A model generated the notes under the pieces. It worked only from the letters and a program-made list of their open reading frames with translations, did not search any database and was not told the DNA's origin. From Pelomyxa schiedti (Eukaryota > Evosea > Pelobiontida > Pelomyxidae), in assembly GCA_020536535.1 (NCBI GenBank), contig JAHLWZ010000832.1, forward strand, positions 26,954 through 90,953: a stretch of DNA of 64,000 nt. The letters are read 5' to 3'. Each line of letters starts with the position of its first letter. The first letter of the stretch is position 1. The translations under genes and the position numbers were made by a program. This document shows positions 45,648 through 58,676 of this stretch, in pieces.

Positions 45648-47164
45648 TCAAATTATAGTCTGCGGTGGATATTTTTGCCTTCCACAACAACAGCATAGCA
45701 TAATTACACTGACAATAACCACAACTGCCGCACCAATAGAAGATAGTATGATAAGCTTCTCCCAGAGTTCCAAAGCTGGGCAGTATTCCTCTTGTATCTT
45801 AATTGGTATGCATGTCCTCCTCACAAGCATTTCATAGTTGCACAGAGTGCACTTATTACTGAATAATTAGATGGATAATACAAAGGGAGAGAAATACAAT
45901 TTGTCTTGAGCTTCTTCGCACTGTGAATTTTGGCAGGATCCTTGTGCTTCAGAAAAGTACACTGCTGGGCAATTTGAAGCTAAGCACGTATACATTTCCT
46001 TTTCCTCAGCTTGGCATATCCAGTGAGGGTCAATGTCACAGTAGCTGTAGCCTGTGTAATCAGAGCACCGACAGTATGAGTCCGCAGAGCAGTCTGACGA
46101 GGCGGAGCATTTCTGAGGAAATTTATAAAGTGTTTTCTTTTGAAGAGCAAAAGCAGGCTCACGTGAAGGGAATTAGGTTTATCTTTGGTGCAGGTACTGT
46201 TAATGCACTGCAATGGAGGATCACAAATGTACTCCCCCTTTTTATGTTAGAACAGAGAAGTGATTGGAACGTGTGCGCGAAATGGGAAGGTTTGTATGGT
46301 GTAAGGGGGGTGGAGCTAAACAGAGCACGATTCATTTTCTTGCTTCGAGTATAACTCTGTGCACAGTCCCAAATCGCAAATGAGATTTGGCCCACAAGGT
46401 GCAGTGCTTTGAGAACAAGCATCCCCCTCTATCAAAGTGCTGACACATGTACCAGTCACAGCTCCATAACTGTCAGGTACACACAAATCCCCTTGACTGC
46501 AAGAAACTCCAGGTGATCGCCATGGTAGCAAAGAATCAATATCTGGGGAGGGGACACAAGTCGACCCGACAGGCAATGAAGTGCACGTGGCATTAACACA
46601 CTCTGAAGGAGGATAGCAAGGTAATGTGACAGAATCACAAGAGTCCCCAGCATTAGCATAAAGCCTACACACGCCCCCAACACAGCCAGCAACCCTCGAC
46701 CCAAGACTAGTCGGATAGCACACTCCAGTGCTGTTGCAAGGCAATCCCTTCAGTAGTCAATAAATTCAAAGGAACAACAAGAAGAAGAAGCAAAAATAAT
46801 AATAACAATAACAATAAAAAACCTATTTTTAAACATCTAAACATTACCCAAAATAAGATAACCCCTCCCTTTTGATAAAAAAAAAAAAAAAAAAACAAGG
46901 GCACACGTTGGAGTTCAGTTTGCACTTCCCGGATATGCAAAAGTGGCCATCGAGGCAACACGAGGTGGCATTTATGGGACACGTTCCGCCCTCGTATCTG
47001 CACTTCGCGTTGTCTTCCACGCACGCCACGCTGACCTCGCACCCCTCCAGCAAACATTCGCAGCTGCGAAACGTCGCCATCGCGATTACGAGAACGGCGG
47101 CAAACGACGGAATCGCGAAACGCCGCCGCGCGTGCGTCGCTCTCCCATAACAGTCGCTCGGCAT
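45648..47164 (-). CDS. Cysteine-rich type I membrane protein
   Basis: The ATG at 47164 precedes a basic stretch and a hydrophobic signal (FAIPSFAAVLVIAMATF). The ectodomain has repeated Cys-rich units with regular spacing: ECLLEGCEVSVAC, CPINATSCCLDGHFCISGKC, CVGGVCRLYANAGDSC, CYPPSECVNATCTSLPVGS, CSQSTAPCGPNLICDLGLC and CSDYTGYSYC. A single membrane segment (LIILSSIGAAVVVIVSVIML) follows, then a CCCC patch and a short tail ending at 45648. The units (G--C--...-G-C-...C-) are like those in amoebozoan and ciliate surface antigens. A surface receptor or coat protein is likely. The Cys cluster after the membrane could be palmitoylated (inference). Confidence 0.7.
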
Positions 47165-47578
47165 CACACTCCCCGTGACTACGTAGACCCGCGGTTCGTC
47201 GACCAATCAAGGAATTTCGCTGGTAACCGAAGATTCCGAAAACTCAAAGAGCTGGCTCTGTCTTCAAATCCGCGGAAAAGGTTTCCACATACCAAACCAG
47301 CCGAATGAAGAGTGTTAGATGCGTGCCCAAGTGCATGAGTCCTGCACGAGTTTAGCAGCAGATTTCGTCATGGGCGCGAAACTATTCATAGGCCCTGGAG
47401 CGCAGTTGGATATGGGGACCCCACATTAATTCGCACAGGGGAAATCTGTTAGGCCTTTCTAAAAACATAAAAAATTAAAAAAAAACAAAAGGGGGCGAGG
47501 GGATCTGCTAGCCTTCGTTACTTAGTATAAACGCAAAAACAACAACCTTTTATAAATCTACTAAGTGAACCTCCATCA
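47165..47578. promoter_or_regulatory. Divergent promoter region, Cys-rich protein / IPT-TIG kinase
   Basis: About 415 bp between divergent starts. An A/T-rich stretch (47460-47560) includes TTTTATAAATC near 47550, about 30 bp upstream of the kinase ATG, a candidate TATA element. No gene seen. Confidence 0.35.
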
Positions 47579-50500
47579 ATGATGAGGGGTTTGCATGTAA
47601 AGATGGCGAGAATCGCCTTGTTATTATGCCTTGTTTCCTCAAGTGTGTCGCCAGCCACTCTTTTTTTCTCCCCTTCCCCCGTTTTTTTGCGGTGTCATTG
47701 TAGTTGTTGTATCGGTGCTAATGAGATCTGCGTGTTTCACGCGAGTACAGTTGCGGAAGCATCGCTCGTCTCCACGTTGTATTCTGCGTTGATTCCCGGC
47801 GGCGCACAAATTCTGCGAAACTTGGGACCAATTGTGCGGGAAAGCAGTTTGGCAGGAAGGAATTTGCCAATTTCGCAGAGTGACGCCATTTGTGACCTTA
47901 GTGCTTTGTTGCCATCTTCTTGGCCAAAGAACGTTTGTGAAATTCTGTCCAGGGAGGGCTCTGACTATGCGTGCGCCCTGGAGGGAATCACCTGCAATGT
48001 TGTTGATATGACTATCTCAAAAATGTACACTCGTTATCCACACTGTTGCACACTCATTTTGTAGAGATTTGCATTCTCAAAAAATGACTGGTGAATTGCC
48101 GGCATCCCTTGGGAATTTATCCTCCCTGATTTCACTGTGTGTAAATCAAACCTTTTAACTGTGCGACTGGACTAATGCTTTTAAGTGACTTGTCAGACAA
48201 CTATCTTACTGGAAAATTTGATAACCCTCTTTCTGGCATTTCCTTTTGGTTTTCCCCCATTTAAACCAACATTGGCGGTTAACTTTACCTTCAAGTGATC
48301 TCAGTGACAATTGTGTTAATTGCAGTCATTCCATTTGTAACTGCAGTTCACATAGAGCGAATTGCAACGAAATTACTGGATGCTCTGGCTGCTTTATTGG
48401 CCAGGAAGGGGCCTGTTTCCTGGAAGGACAAATTAAGAATGCAACCTGCAAGGTTCCCCCCTTTTTATTCTTGTTGTTTTCCAATCTGCCTCCAAGGTGT
48501 GCAATGCATCTGCAAGCAGGCACTCCTGGTCTTTCCAACCTTTTAAGTCTACATGCGATGATAATTTATGGTGCACTTCTGATGATAAATGCACGGCTGA
48601 TGGACAATGCACCGGAAGTCCCTCTTACTGTGGTGCAGACTGTCTTGGTAGATAGTTTTAAATTTTTTTTCTTTACTTATTAATGCCAAAAGAGCCCAGT
48701 CTTTTCTTTTCCACGGCCACCAATACTGACGGTAATCTGTACACCCAAATTTATGGCATGAATTTTGGACCTCTTGGGGGCAACCCTACAGTGGAAATTG
48801 AGGGTGTAGAGTGCACACATGAGGAAATAACAATAGGAAATTTTCAAATTTCTTGCCTGGTCCCCCCAGGCGCTGGTACAAACAACAATGTAACGGTGTG
48901 GATTCCAAATAAGGGATCTGTTTTGTCTAGAAAGACTTCTGCTGCTATTTTTTCATACAATCGTAAGTAACATCTTGGATTTCCTTGTTTAATACACTGT
49001 AAAGCTCCCCAAATTCTTTCCGTCACAAGTTCTGAGACCCAAGGCTCTGTTATTCAGGTGACTGGTGTAAACTTTGGGCCACTCCGTACACCAGTTGCTG
49101 TTAGTATCAACAACCAAGCGTGCACGAATGCTACAGTTACAATCGCTCACAAGCAGATCTCCTGCAAGGCTCCTGTCGGGCAAGGTACAGGAAAGAACAT
49201 TTCTGTGGTTGTTCCAGTCTCTGCTATCGGGAAATCACAGTCGGACTTGGCTACATTCTTTTCTTATAAAAGTATATGTCTTCCCATTTGTGCTTTGACT
49301 CATTGTGGCCTTTGTAGTTCCAGAAATATTAAGTTGCTCCTCTGTTGATACTACTGGAGGAAAGATAACAATTAGTGGGCGAAATTTTGGCATAGGAAGC
49401 GTCAAAGTCAATTTAACTTTGGATGGTCGGGAGGTGATCTGCGCCAACGCAACTCTCAAGGTGGACCATACCCAAATAACTTGCTATGCCCCTGCTGGAG
49501 TTGGACAGAACAACTTAATCAAGGTCACAGCAGAATCTCAATCAAACCAGGAATACTTATTTTCTTATAACCGTGTGTCCAACTTCCAGTATCGCTTTTA
49601 GTTGTTATTTACTTGTGAAAAGCGCCTGTCATTTATAGTGCCAGCAGTACTAACACTCCTGGTGGACTTACAACAATAACTGGTAAGAATTTTGGACCTG
49701 CTGGGACTTCTGTACTTGTTCTGATCGGGAAGACTGTTTGCGAGCACGCAAATGTTACTGTAAATCACACAACAATACAATGCATTGCTCCTTCTGGGAG
49801 TGGTCGCAACCTGGAAGTATTAGTCTTTGTTCCTTCAGGGTCTCTAAACCAGGGCAATTCCAGTGCCTTTTCCTATGCTGGTATATGACCACCTGCTTCC
49901 ATAAATCTCACATCACCAAGCACCGGATATTATCAATATGACATCTGCTGGGAGTGGTGACCAAACATTAATTTCTGGAACGAATTTTGGGACGTATTCT
50001 TCTGAAATTCGCGTAACTATTGGTGGTGCCGATTGCACCAACTTGGACCTTGCCTTGGAACACTTCAAAATTTCGTGCATTGTCCCTGAAGGTTCCGCTG
50101 TGGTATGAACTTCCCAACCTCCCGTGAAGAAGAACTTCACATTTTCCCAGAACAACACTGTAACCGTATACGTCTCGGGGAATTCCGTCTCCAGAGACAT
50201 GTTCTCTTATCCCCGTTTGATCCTTTCCTCTTCCTTTGAGTGTCTTACAGCATGAAACAGAGCCTTTACTTCTTTCTATTGATAAGACTCCGACTGGCGG
50301 AAGTTCCATGCTAACTTCAATTACCGGTTCCAATTTCGGACTGGATGGCACCAAGGCTACTGTCCGGATAGACGGAAACAGTTGCACTAACGCAACGGTG
50401 AGAGACGGGAAAATCTGGTGCTTGGTTCCTGAAGGCGTTGGTGCTGATTTAACTGTGGAAGTGTGGGTTCCTGATTTAAGTGACCCTAAAGCACAGGGGG

Positions 50501-53500
50501 CATCCTCTACTATTTCTTTCTCGTACAAAGGTGCCACGTATACTTTTTTTTTCTTGGTCTCACTCTACTTCAAGCCCCCGTTATCCAGCTGGGCCTCACC
50601 AGCAAGGCAGATCCCACTGGGAACGATTTGTTGGTTATAAGGGGTGCCAATTTTGGACCCAGTACGGAGATTTCTGAACCATATGTTTCCATCAACAATT
50701 TGGAGTGCACACAAGCTAATATTACGGTTCCTCATACTGAAATTACTTGCCTTCCCCCTCAAGGAGTTGGAACAAGTAATACGCTTCAAGTGCGAGTACC
50801 AAACAGCAAACACTCCCAAGTGTTTACAGTTCTTGGACTTACATACGAAGGTACTCCGGTTCTCCCGTTCTATCTTTTAACTGTGCTTGAAAAAGCCCCT
50901 ATTCTCCTCGACGTTCCCACTCCTGTCGTTGAAGGTGGAATGGAAATTGTCACTGTGTGTACCAAAACACATGGGTGCATTCTTACGAACTTAGGGAGAG
51001 AACTTCGGACCTGGAGGAAGTTGGTACTCGATTACCTATTCCATCGACGGTAAATTCTCAGCTTCCGCCACTTGGGTTAGCCAGACTGCTTTGAGAGTAC
51101 ACTTTCCCTCAGGTGTAGGCTGCTGTCATAACTTCCAGGTTTGCGTCAAAGACCAGTATGCATACGCGAATCTTAACTATTCAGGTGCTTTTTCCTTTTC
51201 TTAGCCTTTTACTTATTTGTTCAGCACCCTCCATATCTAATGCCAGTCGAGCTGACACTGATGGGAGTACTCCAGTTGTACTAGAAATTACAAACCTGGG
51301 TGAAAATGGCACTTTCACAGTTTATATCGGCGGACAAAACTGCACAAACGGACTATACATTGACTCTACTCACGTATCTTGCTATCCACCAGTTGGTACC
51401 GGAACAAACATTGCAGTTGAATTGTGGGTACCAGATATCAGTAACAAACACTCCCAGCGTGCTCAAGAACTCTCTTACTTTAGCTACAACGGTAACATCT
51501 TTTGCCTCTCACTCCTGCTGTTTTAAGGCTATCCAGGACCTACCATTTTTTCTGTTGACCCACCTCCAACTGACGGCGGTTTTGTGCAAGTTACAGGGAC
51601 AAATTTCGGGCAGGCATGTTATTTTTTAAACAAAGAACCACTAAGTCCCTGTAGGAAAGTTCTGATGTTATGGTTTATGTGAATGGGATCCCAACCACAC
51701 TTTACACTTTGTCGGTTCCTCACAAAGTGATATCCCTGGACATCCCTCCTGGTTGTGGAAGTGACAGTAGCGTAACAGTAACGGTTGGAGGACAGTCTTC
51801 AAGCACAACCTTCACCTATGCGGGTTTGTTTTATTCCATGTTCAATAAAAATCTCATGGTGGTTCCACTTCAGCCCCAACAGTGGGAAACGCAACACCTG
51901 TACTCTCTGGCCATGGGATAACTTCACTGACAGGTTTTTTTTTTACATTTATCTTTCCTTGAACTCAGACAAACCCTGTAGGGTCCAATTTTGGTGTCAA
52001 TGCAAGTATTATTTCTGTGAATATTGTTGGTGTTGGCCCTTGCACTAATGTCACTGTTGCTGTACCTCATAAATCAATCACCTGTGTGGCACCCCTTAGT
52101 GACGCAAGCGGTACCTTTCCCTTGCAAGTTTGTGTAGACCATGTTTGCGCCACCTCAGCAAATGTTCTTGAGTTCACGGACATCATTCCACCATCGTGCT
52201 TCCTTTCACTTGAAAGCAGTAAAACTTCGGGTTTTGCTGAAGTTATTCTCACTTGCAATGAAACGGTGTGGGGGATTTCTGCTGAGGACTTTGCTACCCA
52301 GGGACATTGCACTGTGGATACTGTTTCATCTTCTTTGTATGAACTGGATTTCTCCCAGCGGCAGAATTCCTTCACAATTAAAGTAAAACACACCAAAATG
52401 AAACATGCCAACTGTTCCCTTGTATTACTTGCTGGGCACGCGAAGGATTACCATAATAACACAGCTCCTGCTTCAAACAAAATTTGGATGGATTTTGGTG
52501 TGTTGATTTTATTTCTATCTACCACTCAAATGTCTAGCACAAAACGAGAATACAAAGATCATCATAGGTGGGTCTGTAGGTGGCTTTGCATTCCTCGCTG
52601 GTGCTATTGTGGTAGCTGCTGTGGTCCTTAAAAAACTCTCGTAACTTCCTGCACCCTTTTTTTTATTTTTATTGAGAGAGCTGCGCAGGAAACAACCACC
52701 CCCTATCACGCTTGATGTTGAAGAGGATGTGGTCTTCTTTGACGAAGGCTCTGGGACTGTACCTCTACCGCCATCTTCAAGGTTTCCTACTATTTTTCCC
52801 TTATATAATTTTCATTTTCCCGCAGTGAAGTTAGCCAGGACACATTCCCCTTACAAGTACTTTTTTTTTAAATCGGTCAACAAAACCTGAATGCTGTAGG
52901 TTTCTGCACTAAGTTTGACTTTTGGTCTTGAAGGCCACAGGGCTAAAGTCTCTCAGGAACTGAGTGAAACACTAACCCTCTTGAATGACACAAAACATAC
53001 TTGGAGTTTCAAATTCTTCGAGCCCAAATCATATAAGTTTAGGCTCTCTTTCAGTCCTGACCAGGGACTGCTTCGTCCTGTTCGTTTTTCTCATCTGTTT
53101 TTTTCTTTCATCACTTTGACTCAGAAATCCTCACTTCCTGTAAATGTGAAAGCCATGATAAACTGCACCACCCACATTGACTGTACTGTAGCTCTGGCAG
53201 TTTCTGTGGGTAGGACAAGCTTTTATTTTGAAGGTGCCTTTTAAACTACAAACAGGGAAGGAGTTTGGAAAGAAAAAGATACAGCACCTTCTAATACGTT
53301 GGGCTTCAGAATCCAAGCTTTCAACTAAGATAGATCCCACTGAAATTGAACTGGAAACTCCAGCCATCGGTAAGGCTTTCATTTATCACTATGCTGTGCT
53401 AACAGTGGTTAGGTGAAGGTAACAGCTATTGCTCTCACTTGAACATTCCTACCCTGGGTAATAGGTACATTTGGTTCGGTTTTCAGAGGCGCCTGGAGAG

Positions 53501-54812
53501 GGCAACAAGTTGCCGTCAAGGTTTGTAATGGCTCTGAAGTGAGTTCACACTTTATTAACAAGTTTTCAGATAATGAAAGATCAAAATAATTTGACTCCCG
53601 AAAGAAAGGAAGCGTTTCTCCACGAGGTTTTCCACTTTTTTATACCTATCCGTTTAACTTTGTAACAAGGTTCAAGTGATGGAGTCTATTCATTGTCCCT
53701 ATGTAAATAAATTTCTCTGTCATCCACTGCTGAAACTTTTTTTAGATAGTCAACTTTATTGGTGCTGTGTACGTGAAAGGCAAACTAGCCATCATGAGTG
53801 TACCAACCTTTTGCCGTTGTGCTTTTTTGGTAAAAAAATTTGTAGGAATTTGTGGAACTAGGAAGTTTGGGTTCCGTAATGCGGCAGTACAAATTGACCC
53901 CGGCCCAGAAGCTTCGAATTCTTCTTGATGCAGCCAAGGGAATGAATTTCCTCCATAAGGTAAGAGGATGTTCCTTAAGTCTTCGTTTCACTGAAGGTTG
54001 CTCTGAATAGAGTGGAATAGTTCACAGGTTGTTGCACGACACTTTGACAAGTGACTTAACTACAACAGAGATCTGAAGATTGATAACGTCCTTGTCTCGT
54101 CCATTGATGAAACAAGTACTGTGTGTTCTAAGATATCCGATTTCGGAACCACAAGGGATATTCAAACTTCAAAAGACGCTATGCAAATGACCAAGGCTAT
54201 TGGGTACCCTGCTCTATGCAATCCACATCCTTTATTTATCCCTTTTCAGAACCCCCACATATATGGCCCCTGAAGTTCTTCAGAACAATACTTACGGCCC
54301 CCCTTCTGATGTGTACAGGTATGTCTAACTGTACTTTCTGGCCGTGCTCATTCCTCCTAGCTATGGTGTTCTGGCTTATTCCCTGTTTATTGAAGGAGGT
54401 ACTTCCTTCTTCCCCCCCCCCCCCCTTTTTTTTTTTTTTACCTTGACCTCGCCCCAGATCCTTACAGTGGTCCTGAGTTCAGTTCCAGTTGGAGTATGTT
54501 TCCTTTTGTTCTCAGCAAACGTTATAGTAAAATAACACAGGAATGTGTGAATTTGTACTGTCGGGAAAGGTTAGATTTCCTCCTGTCTTCCTTTATCAAT
54601 CACCGCTCACACCAAAACAGAGGTTACCGCTGCCTAAAAATCTTCCCGAAGTGATGGTTACCCTGATCCCGCTATGTTGGGCCCAAACTCCAGAGGAGAG
54701 ACCCAGTATGCCTCCACGCCCTCTTTTTAGTATCACACTATGCCGGTTTATTGACTTATCCCAAACAGCCTTCAAGGACATCGTGGCTACCATTGAAGGT
54801 ACTCACGAGTGA
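47579..54812 (+). CDS. Receptor-type protein kinase with ~11 IPT/TIG repeats
   Basis: Signal peptide at 47579 (MARIALLLCLVSSS from the in-frame inner Met). An N-terminal domain with LRR-like text (GELPASLGNLSSL) and a Cys-rich segment (CSHSICNCSSHRANC) follow. About eleven IPT/TIG repeats span 48690-52180, each with a [ST]G-NFG core (MNFGPLGG, VNFGPLRT, RNFGIGS, KNFGPAGT, TNFGTYS, SNFGLDG, ANFGPSTE) and CTNATV/ISCxxPxGxG. A membrane segment lies at 52570-52635 (GGSVGGFAFLAGAIVVAAVV). Inside the cell an MSP-like beta segment (FKFFEPKSYKFRLSFSPD) precedes the kinase: GTFGSVFRG and VAVK (53464-53520), HRDLKIDN (spliced, 54010-54090), DFGTT (54138), TPTYMAPEVL (54250) and SDVYSYGV. All catalytic residues are present; TKL type. 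The layout recalls transmembrane kinases of Entamoeba-like amoebae. Many introns of 40-70 nt. Confidence 0.85.
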
Positions 54813-55117
54813 GGTTGAGGTGTTGTGTTTAGTTGTGTATGAAAAAGGCAGGGGCACAGTAAAACCCAAAAAGAAAAAACAATTTTGCATCAAAGTTTCA
54901 TCTCCTTCCTCTGCCTCGCCTCCAAAGAGATCACCGAACTTCTTGCTGGGCGAAATCTCACACGTCGCTTCCCTTTGTGGAAGATCAACGTACACTGAGG
55001 TAACTTTCAGCGAACCATTTTTCATCAACGATTTTCCGGTCGGAAGAATGAAACAAAGATCCGAAGGAAAATAAATAACAAAATTAAAACAGAACACAAC
55101 CCCACTCAAAGATCGCG
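54813..55117. other. Intergenic gap between the kinase and the phosphodiesterase
   Basis: About 300 bp, A-rich near 55060-55090 (AAATAAATAACAAAATTAAAA). Contains the kinase 3' end and phosphodiesterase promoter; no gene seen. Confidence 0.4.
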
Positions 55118-58100
55118 ATGAGACTTTGTACCGGCGTTTGTGGCGGCGGCACAGCGGAGAAGCGACAAAGCAGATCTTCTAAGATCCTTGGAGCGAGGGG
55201 TGTTTCTGCTTGGGTGGGAAGACACACTAGGCTGTCGTTGGTGGTACTGTCACTGGGATTGACTTTGCTCTCTGCTGGTGCAGTTTGGTTGGTTTGGTTT
55301 CTCATGACACGAACTATGATCCACTGGGTGACTGGCAGCGCCATTGATGCAGCATCAGAAAGTGCGTTTTTTTGTACTGTTCTACCCGATTGGCCGACTT
55401 GGTACTAACACCTGTTCAGTGGTCATTGATGAAGCTCTGGAGAGCCTCTATGTATCCTCTTCTTTATATTTCTTTGTAGTCGTTGAAATTCAGCAGGTAA
55501 TGGAAAACCAAGTGGACTACCTTTCTTTGGAGATGACATTCCGGTCTGCACATAACGCTTCCGATCTCTGGCCAAGCCAAGCCAGTGCCATTGCTAGAGT
55601 AGTTTCCCTATAGTGTGTTAACTAATGGGAAACTAATTTTAATGTAGGACTTGAACCAACTGTCTATGATAATTCTCCCAGCACACCCTGAAACATTTAA
55701 TGCCTCTAATATTTCCAAGTGCAAGGCCTCGCTTGTTGACGTGGTTAGTTTCCCTTTTTCGGGATGTACTTTTAATGTTTATTGGGAGTACAGACACTTG
55801 TCTTGGTTTCACCCGTTGAAAGCAATATTTTTGTTGTAATTAAGGAGCCGTTTGGACCACTATGTGGCTATACTACTTCCTCGAGCAGTCCCGAGCTAAC
55901 TGGCCCGCTATTGTGTGATGACCGAGTTGTGCCCTGGCCAGTTCTCCTTCAGGGAGCCTTAAAAACTGGCTCTGGGTTCAGTGAACCTATGGAATTCGAT
56001 TTATTGTAGCCTCATGCCTTGCTTTTAATGTCTAACATTGCTCAGAGGGACAGAGCGATTATTGATTAACGTGGAAAAGGTAACCTTTCCAATTTACAGT
56101 ATTTCAATCAGTCTAATCATGCAAAGATTCTTTACTCCAACTCCGGCTTTCCCATTGCCTGGGTTATCAGTGGTCTTCAAATAACCTTGGTAATAGCTTC
56201 CATAACCAATCTATGTTTCTTAGGAACCTAATTAGATCACAAACCTCCTCTCCACGATAGAGTTTGAGGGAGATGGCTTTGGATACTTCGTTGACAAATC
56301 TGGTGCGTTGGCAGCTGTCTTAGGGCAGACGGATATTAAAGAAGTAGAGCTAGGGTATAGAGATCCCTGGAATTGTCAATTTATTTTCACTAGCCTTGTG
56401 GATCCCGCAAATTGTTCTGATCCCAGAATTTCCTCCACTATGAAATTCATAACAAACAAAGTGAACCTTGCGACACTATATAACTCCACCCGCTTTTCTT
56501 ATTCTGACAATACGGGCCACTTCTTTCTGTATCCTCTATCCATCTCATTCCTCTGCTCTAATTTATTTCTTCTTCCCAGTGAAGGTACGAATAAAAAAAG
56601 CTTCCAGGATTTTGAATTAACCAAAGCTCAGTAACCTACGTAGAACCATTTCCAGAAACAAAATGGCTTCTTGTTCTGGCTTTATCTTCAGAGTAAGAAA
56701 TGATAATAGGAATAAGAATCTACATACAAAACCTTGCACAGAGAGTACACACGGAATGGCACCCGGAGTACTACCATCTCACTCAGTATCACAGCTGTTG
56801 TTGTGACGCTTTTAATTTTCGTCGGGTAAGCCTGAACAAATGCCAATTTACTAAAGCTTTTTAGTGTGTTTTCGTCCGTTTCACTGAGTAAAAGAACATC
56901 AGCGATCAGCCCAGAAGGAAAAATTGATCTGGATACTGGGATCACCAAAGTTTTCCAGCGTTTGTGTAGGCATTTACTAAGTCTTTGCCAAAAAGATATT
57001 AGAAAAACTCAAGACGATTCGATCGAATCTCGATACTGGCGCTCAACATGCAATAGACGATGTAATATCCAATATAACGCAAACAAGTGCACTATTTGTG
57101 CCAGATTTCCGCAACCAAGCCCAGTTGCTCGATTCGGATGTTAAGGAGTGGTATGTATATTTTTCTGTGGATAAATCTAAAGGAATTCAAAGGTTACACC
57201 AGGAAGTTGTCCAGCTCAAAGGATACTCTCCAGAGGCTACTCCACATATTCCGGATTCTTTGTTCAATCAGGACGGAGATATCGAAATAGGTTTCTCCAA
57301 TGAGAGCATTGCCTGTCTTCCCGCCTTGGGATCGTTTGATTACCCAGTATGTCCTCAGTTAGCGGAAGACGTTTTCATATGATTTCACAGATTTTCGAGC
57401 AGTCTTCTGCTAATATTCTACAGAGAGTGGCTATGCAAGTGAGTCCTGAATGAAAAGTTTTTTGGGTCTAAAATACATAAGGTTCTTGAGGCACTAGATG
57501 TGCTTTTTCGGCTGAATATATCCCCTTCTTCAGTTCAGTTATTCATGCAAGAAGTTGAAGACCTGTACCAAGTAAATCCCTTCGTACAAACCAGTTAGAG
57601 TGATAACGTTAATTTCAGTCCAACTTCTACCATAACAAAGTTCATGCGGCTGATGTAGTACAGTGTCTATTCTATCTTTTGACACACGGATTAATGGAGA
57701 AAATTTGTAGCCCTACCCACAGCAGAGCGGATTGCCTCACTGTATTTTGTCTTATTATTGCTGGCGTTGTACATGATGTTGGTCACCCAGGCGTAAATAA
57801 TGTAATAACTACTATCAAGTCTGCTTCCATTTCACCATTTCTGCAGGCATTTTTAATTGCCTCAAGTGATGACCTTGCGCTCAGATACAATGGTGTGCTG
57901 TATTCCTCAAGATAATATACACTAAAACCATCGAGATAAGAGTGTTTTGGAAAATTTTCATTGTAGCACGGCAATGCAAATGATTGTGAGGAAGTACGCA
58001 AAGGAATGGAATATTTCTGTGGGAGAGCTGAAATATCGTACAACTGCTTTTCCTCCACTTTAGAACCTGATGTTAATAAGTTAGAACAAGCATTGTGAGT

Positions 58101-58676
58101 TTGATCCTCTCCACCGACATGTCTGTTCACTTTGAGATTATTTCAAAATTCAAGGTTTGGGTCTTCCCGATGTACGCAACTCAATTTGTTGCTGGACAGG
58201 CATTAACACAAGACCCCAAATGTAATTTTATTGACAACGCAGAACATAGAATCCAACTTATGTCAGTAGCAATGAAAACCGCCGACATCTCCAACGTACC
58301 GTCTTCGTTCCTCCCACAAAATCGACCAACACTTTCTAACAAACTGCGCGCCTCTCACCAGGTGATGCGGCCGCACTCCAAAATGCTTCAGTGGGTGTCC
58401 AACCTCACACAAGAGTTCTTCAGCCAGGGAGACAAAGAGCAGCACCTAGGGCTGCCCCTTTCTCCTTTCACAGACCGTTCCGCCGGCCTCACCAAACTCC
58501 CAAAGCTACAAACCAACTTCATCACGATTCTGGCCGAACCACTCCTTCTTTCTTACCACCTGGTATGTCCTGTAACCGAATTGCTGGACAACCTGCACAC
58601 CAACTTCAAGTTCTGGGATTCAACAGACTCCAGTTTTGCTTCCAGTGAGACCTTCCACTGGGCCAACAGCCCATAA
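55118..58676 (+). CDS. Membrane-bound cyclic-nucleotide phosphodiesterase with extracellular sensor domain
   Basis: The start ATG at 55118 is followed by a basic stretch and a first membrane segment (VVLSLGLTLLSAGAVWLVWF, 55236-55305). A long extracytoplasmic region (55400-56680; VMENQVDYLSLEMTFRSAHN, EFEGDGFGYFVDKSGALA, ELGYRDPWNCQF) has CACHE-like character, then a second membrane segment (TISLSITAVVVTLLIFVG). The cytoplasmic part carries a class I PDE HD domain: NFYHNKVHAADVVQ (57620), FCLIIAGVVHDVGHPGVNN (57750), SDDLALRYN...SVLENFHC (57870), MKTADISN (58275) and EFFSQGDKEQHLGLPLSPF (58410), ending at 58676. The metal-binding His/Asp set is intact, so it should hydrolyse cAMP or cGMP. The extracellular sensor is likely to control it (inference). 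Confidence 0.88.
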
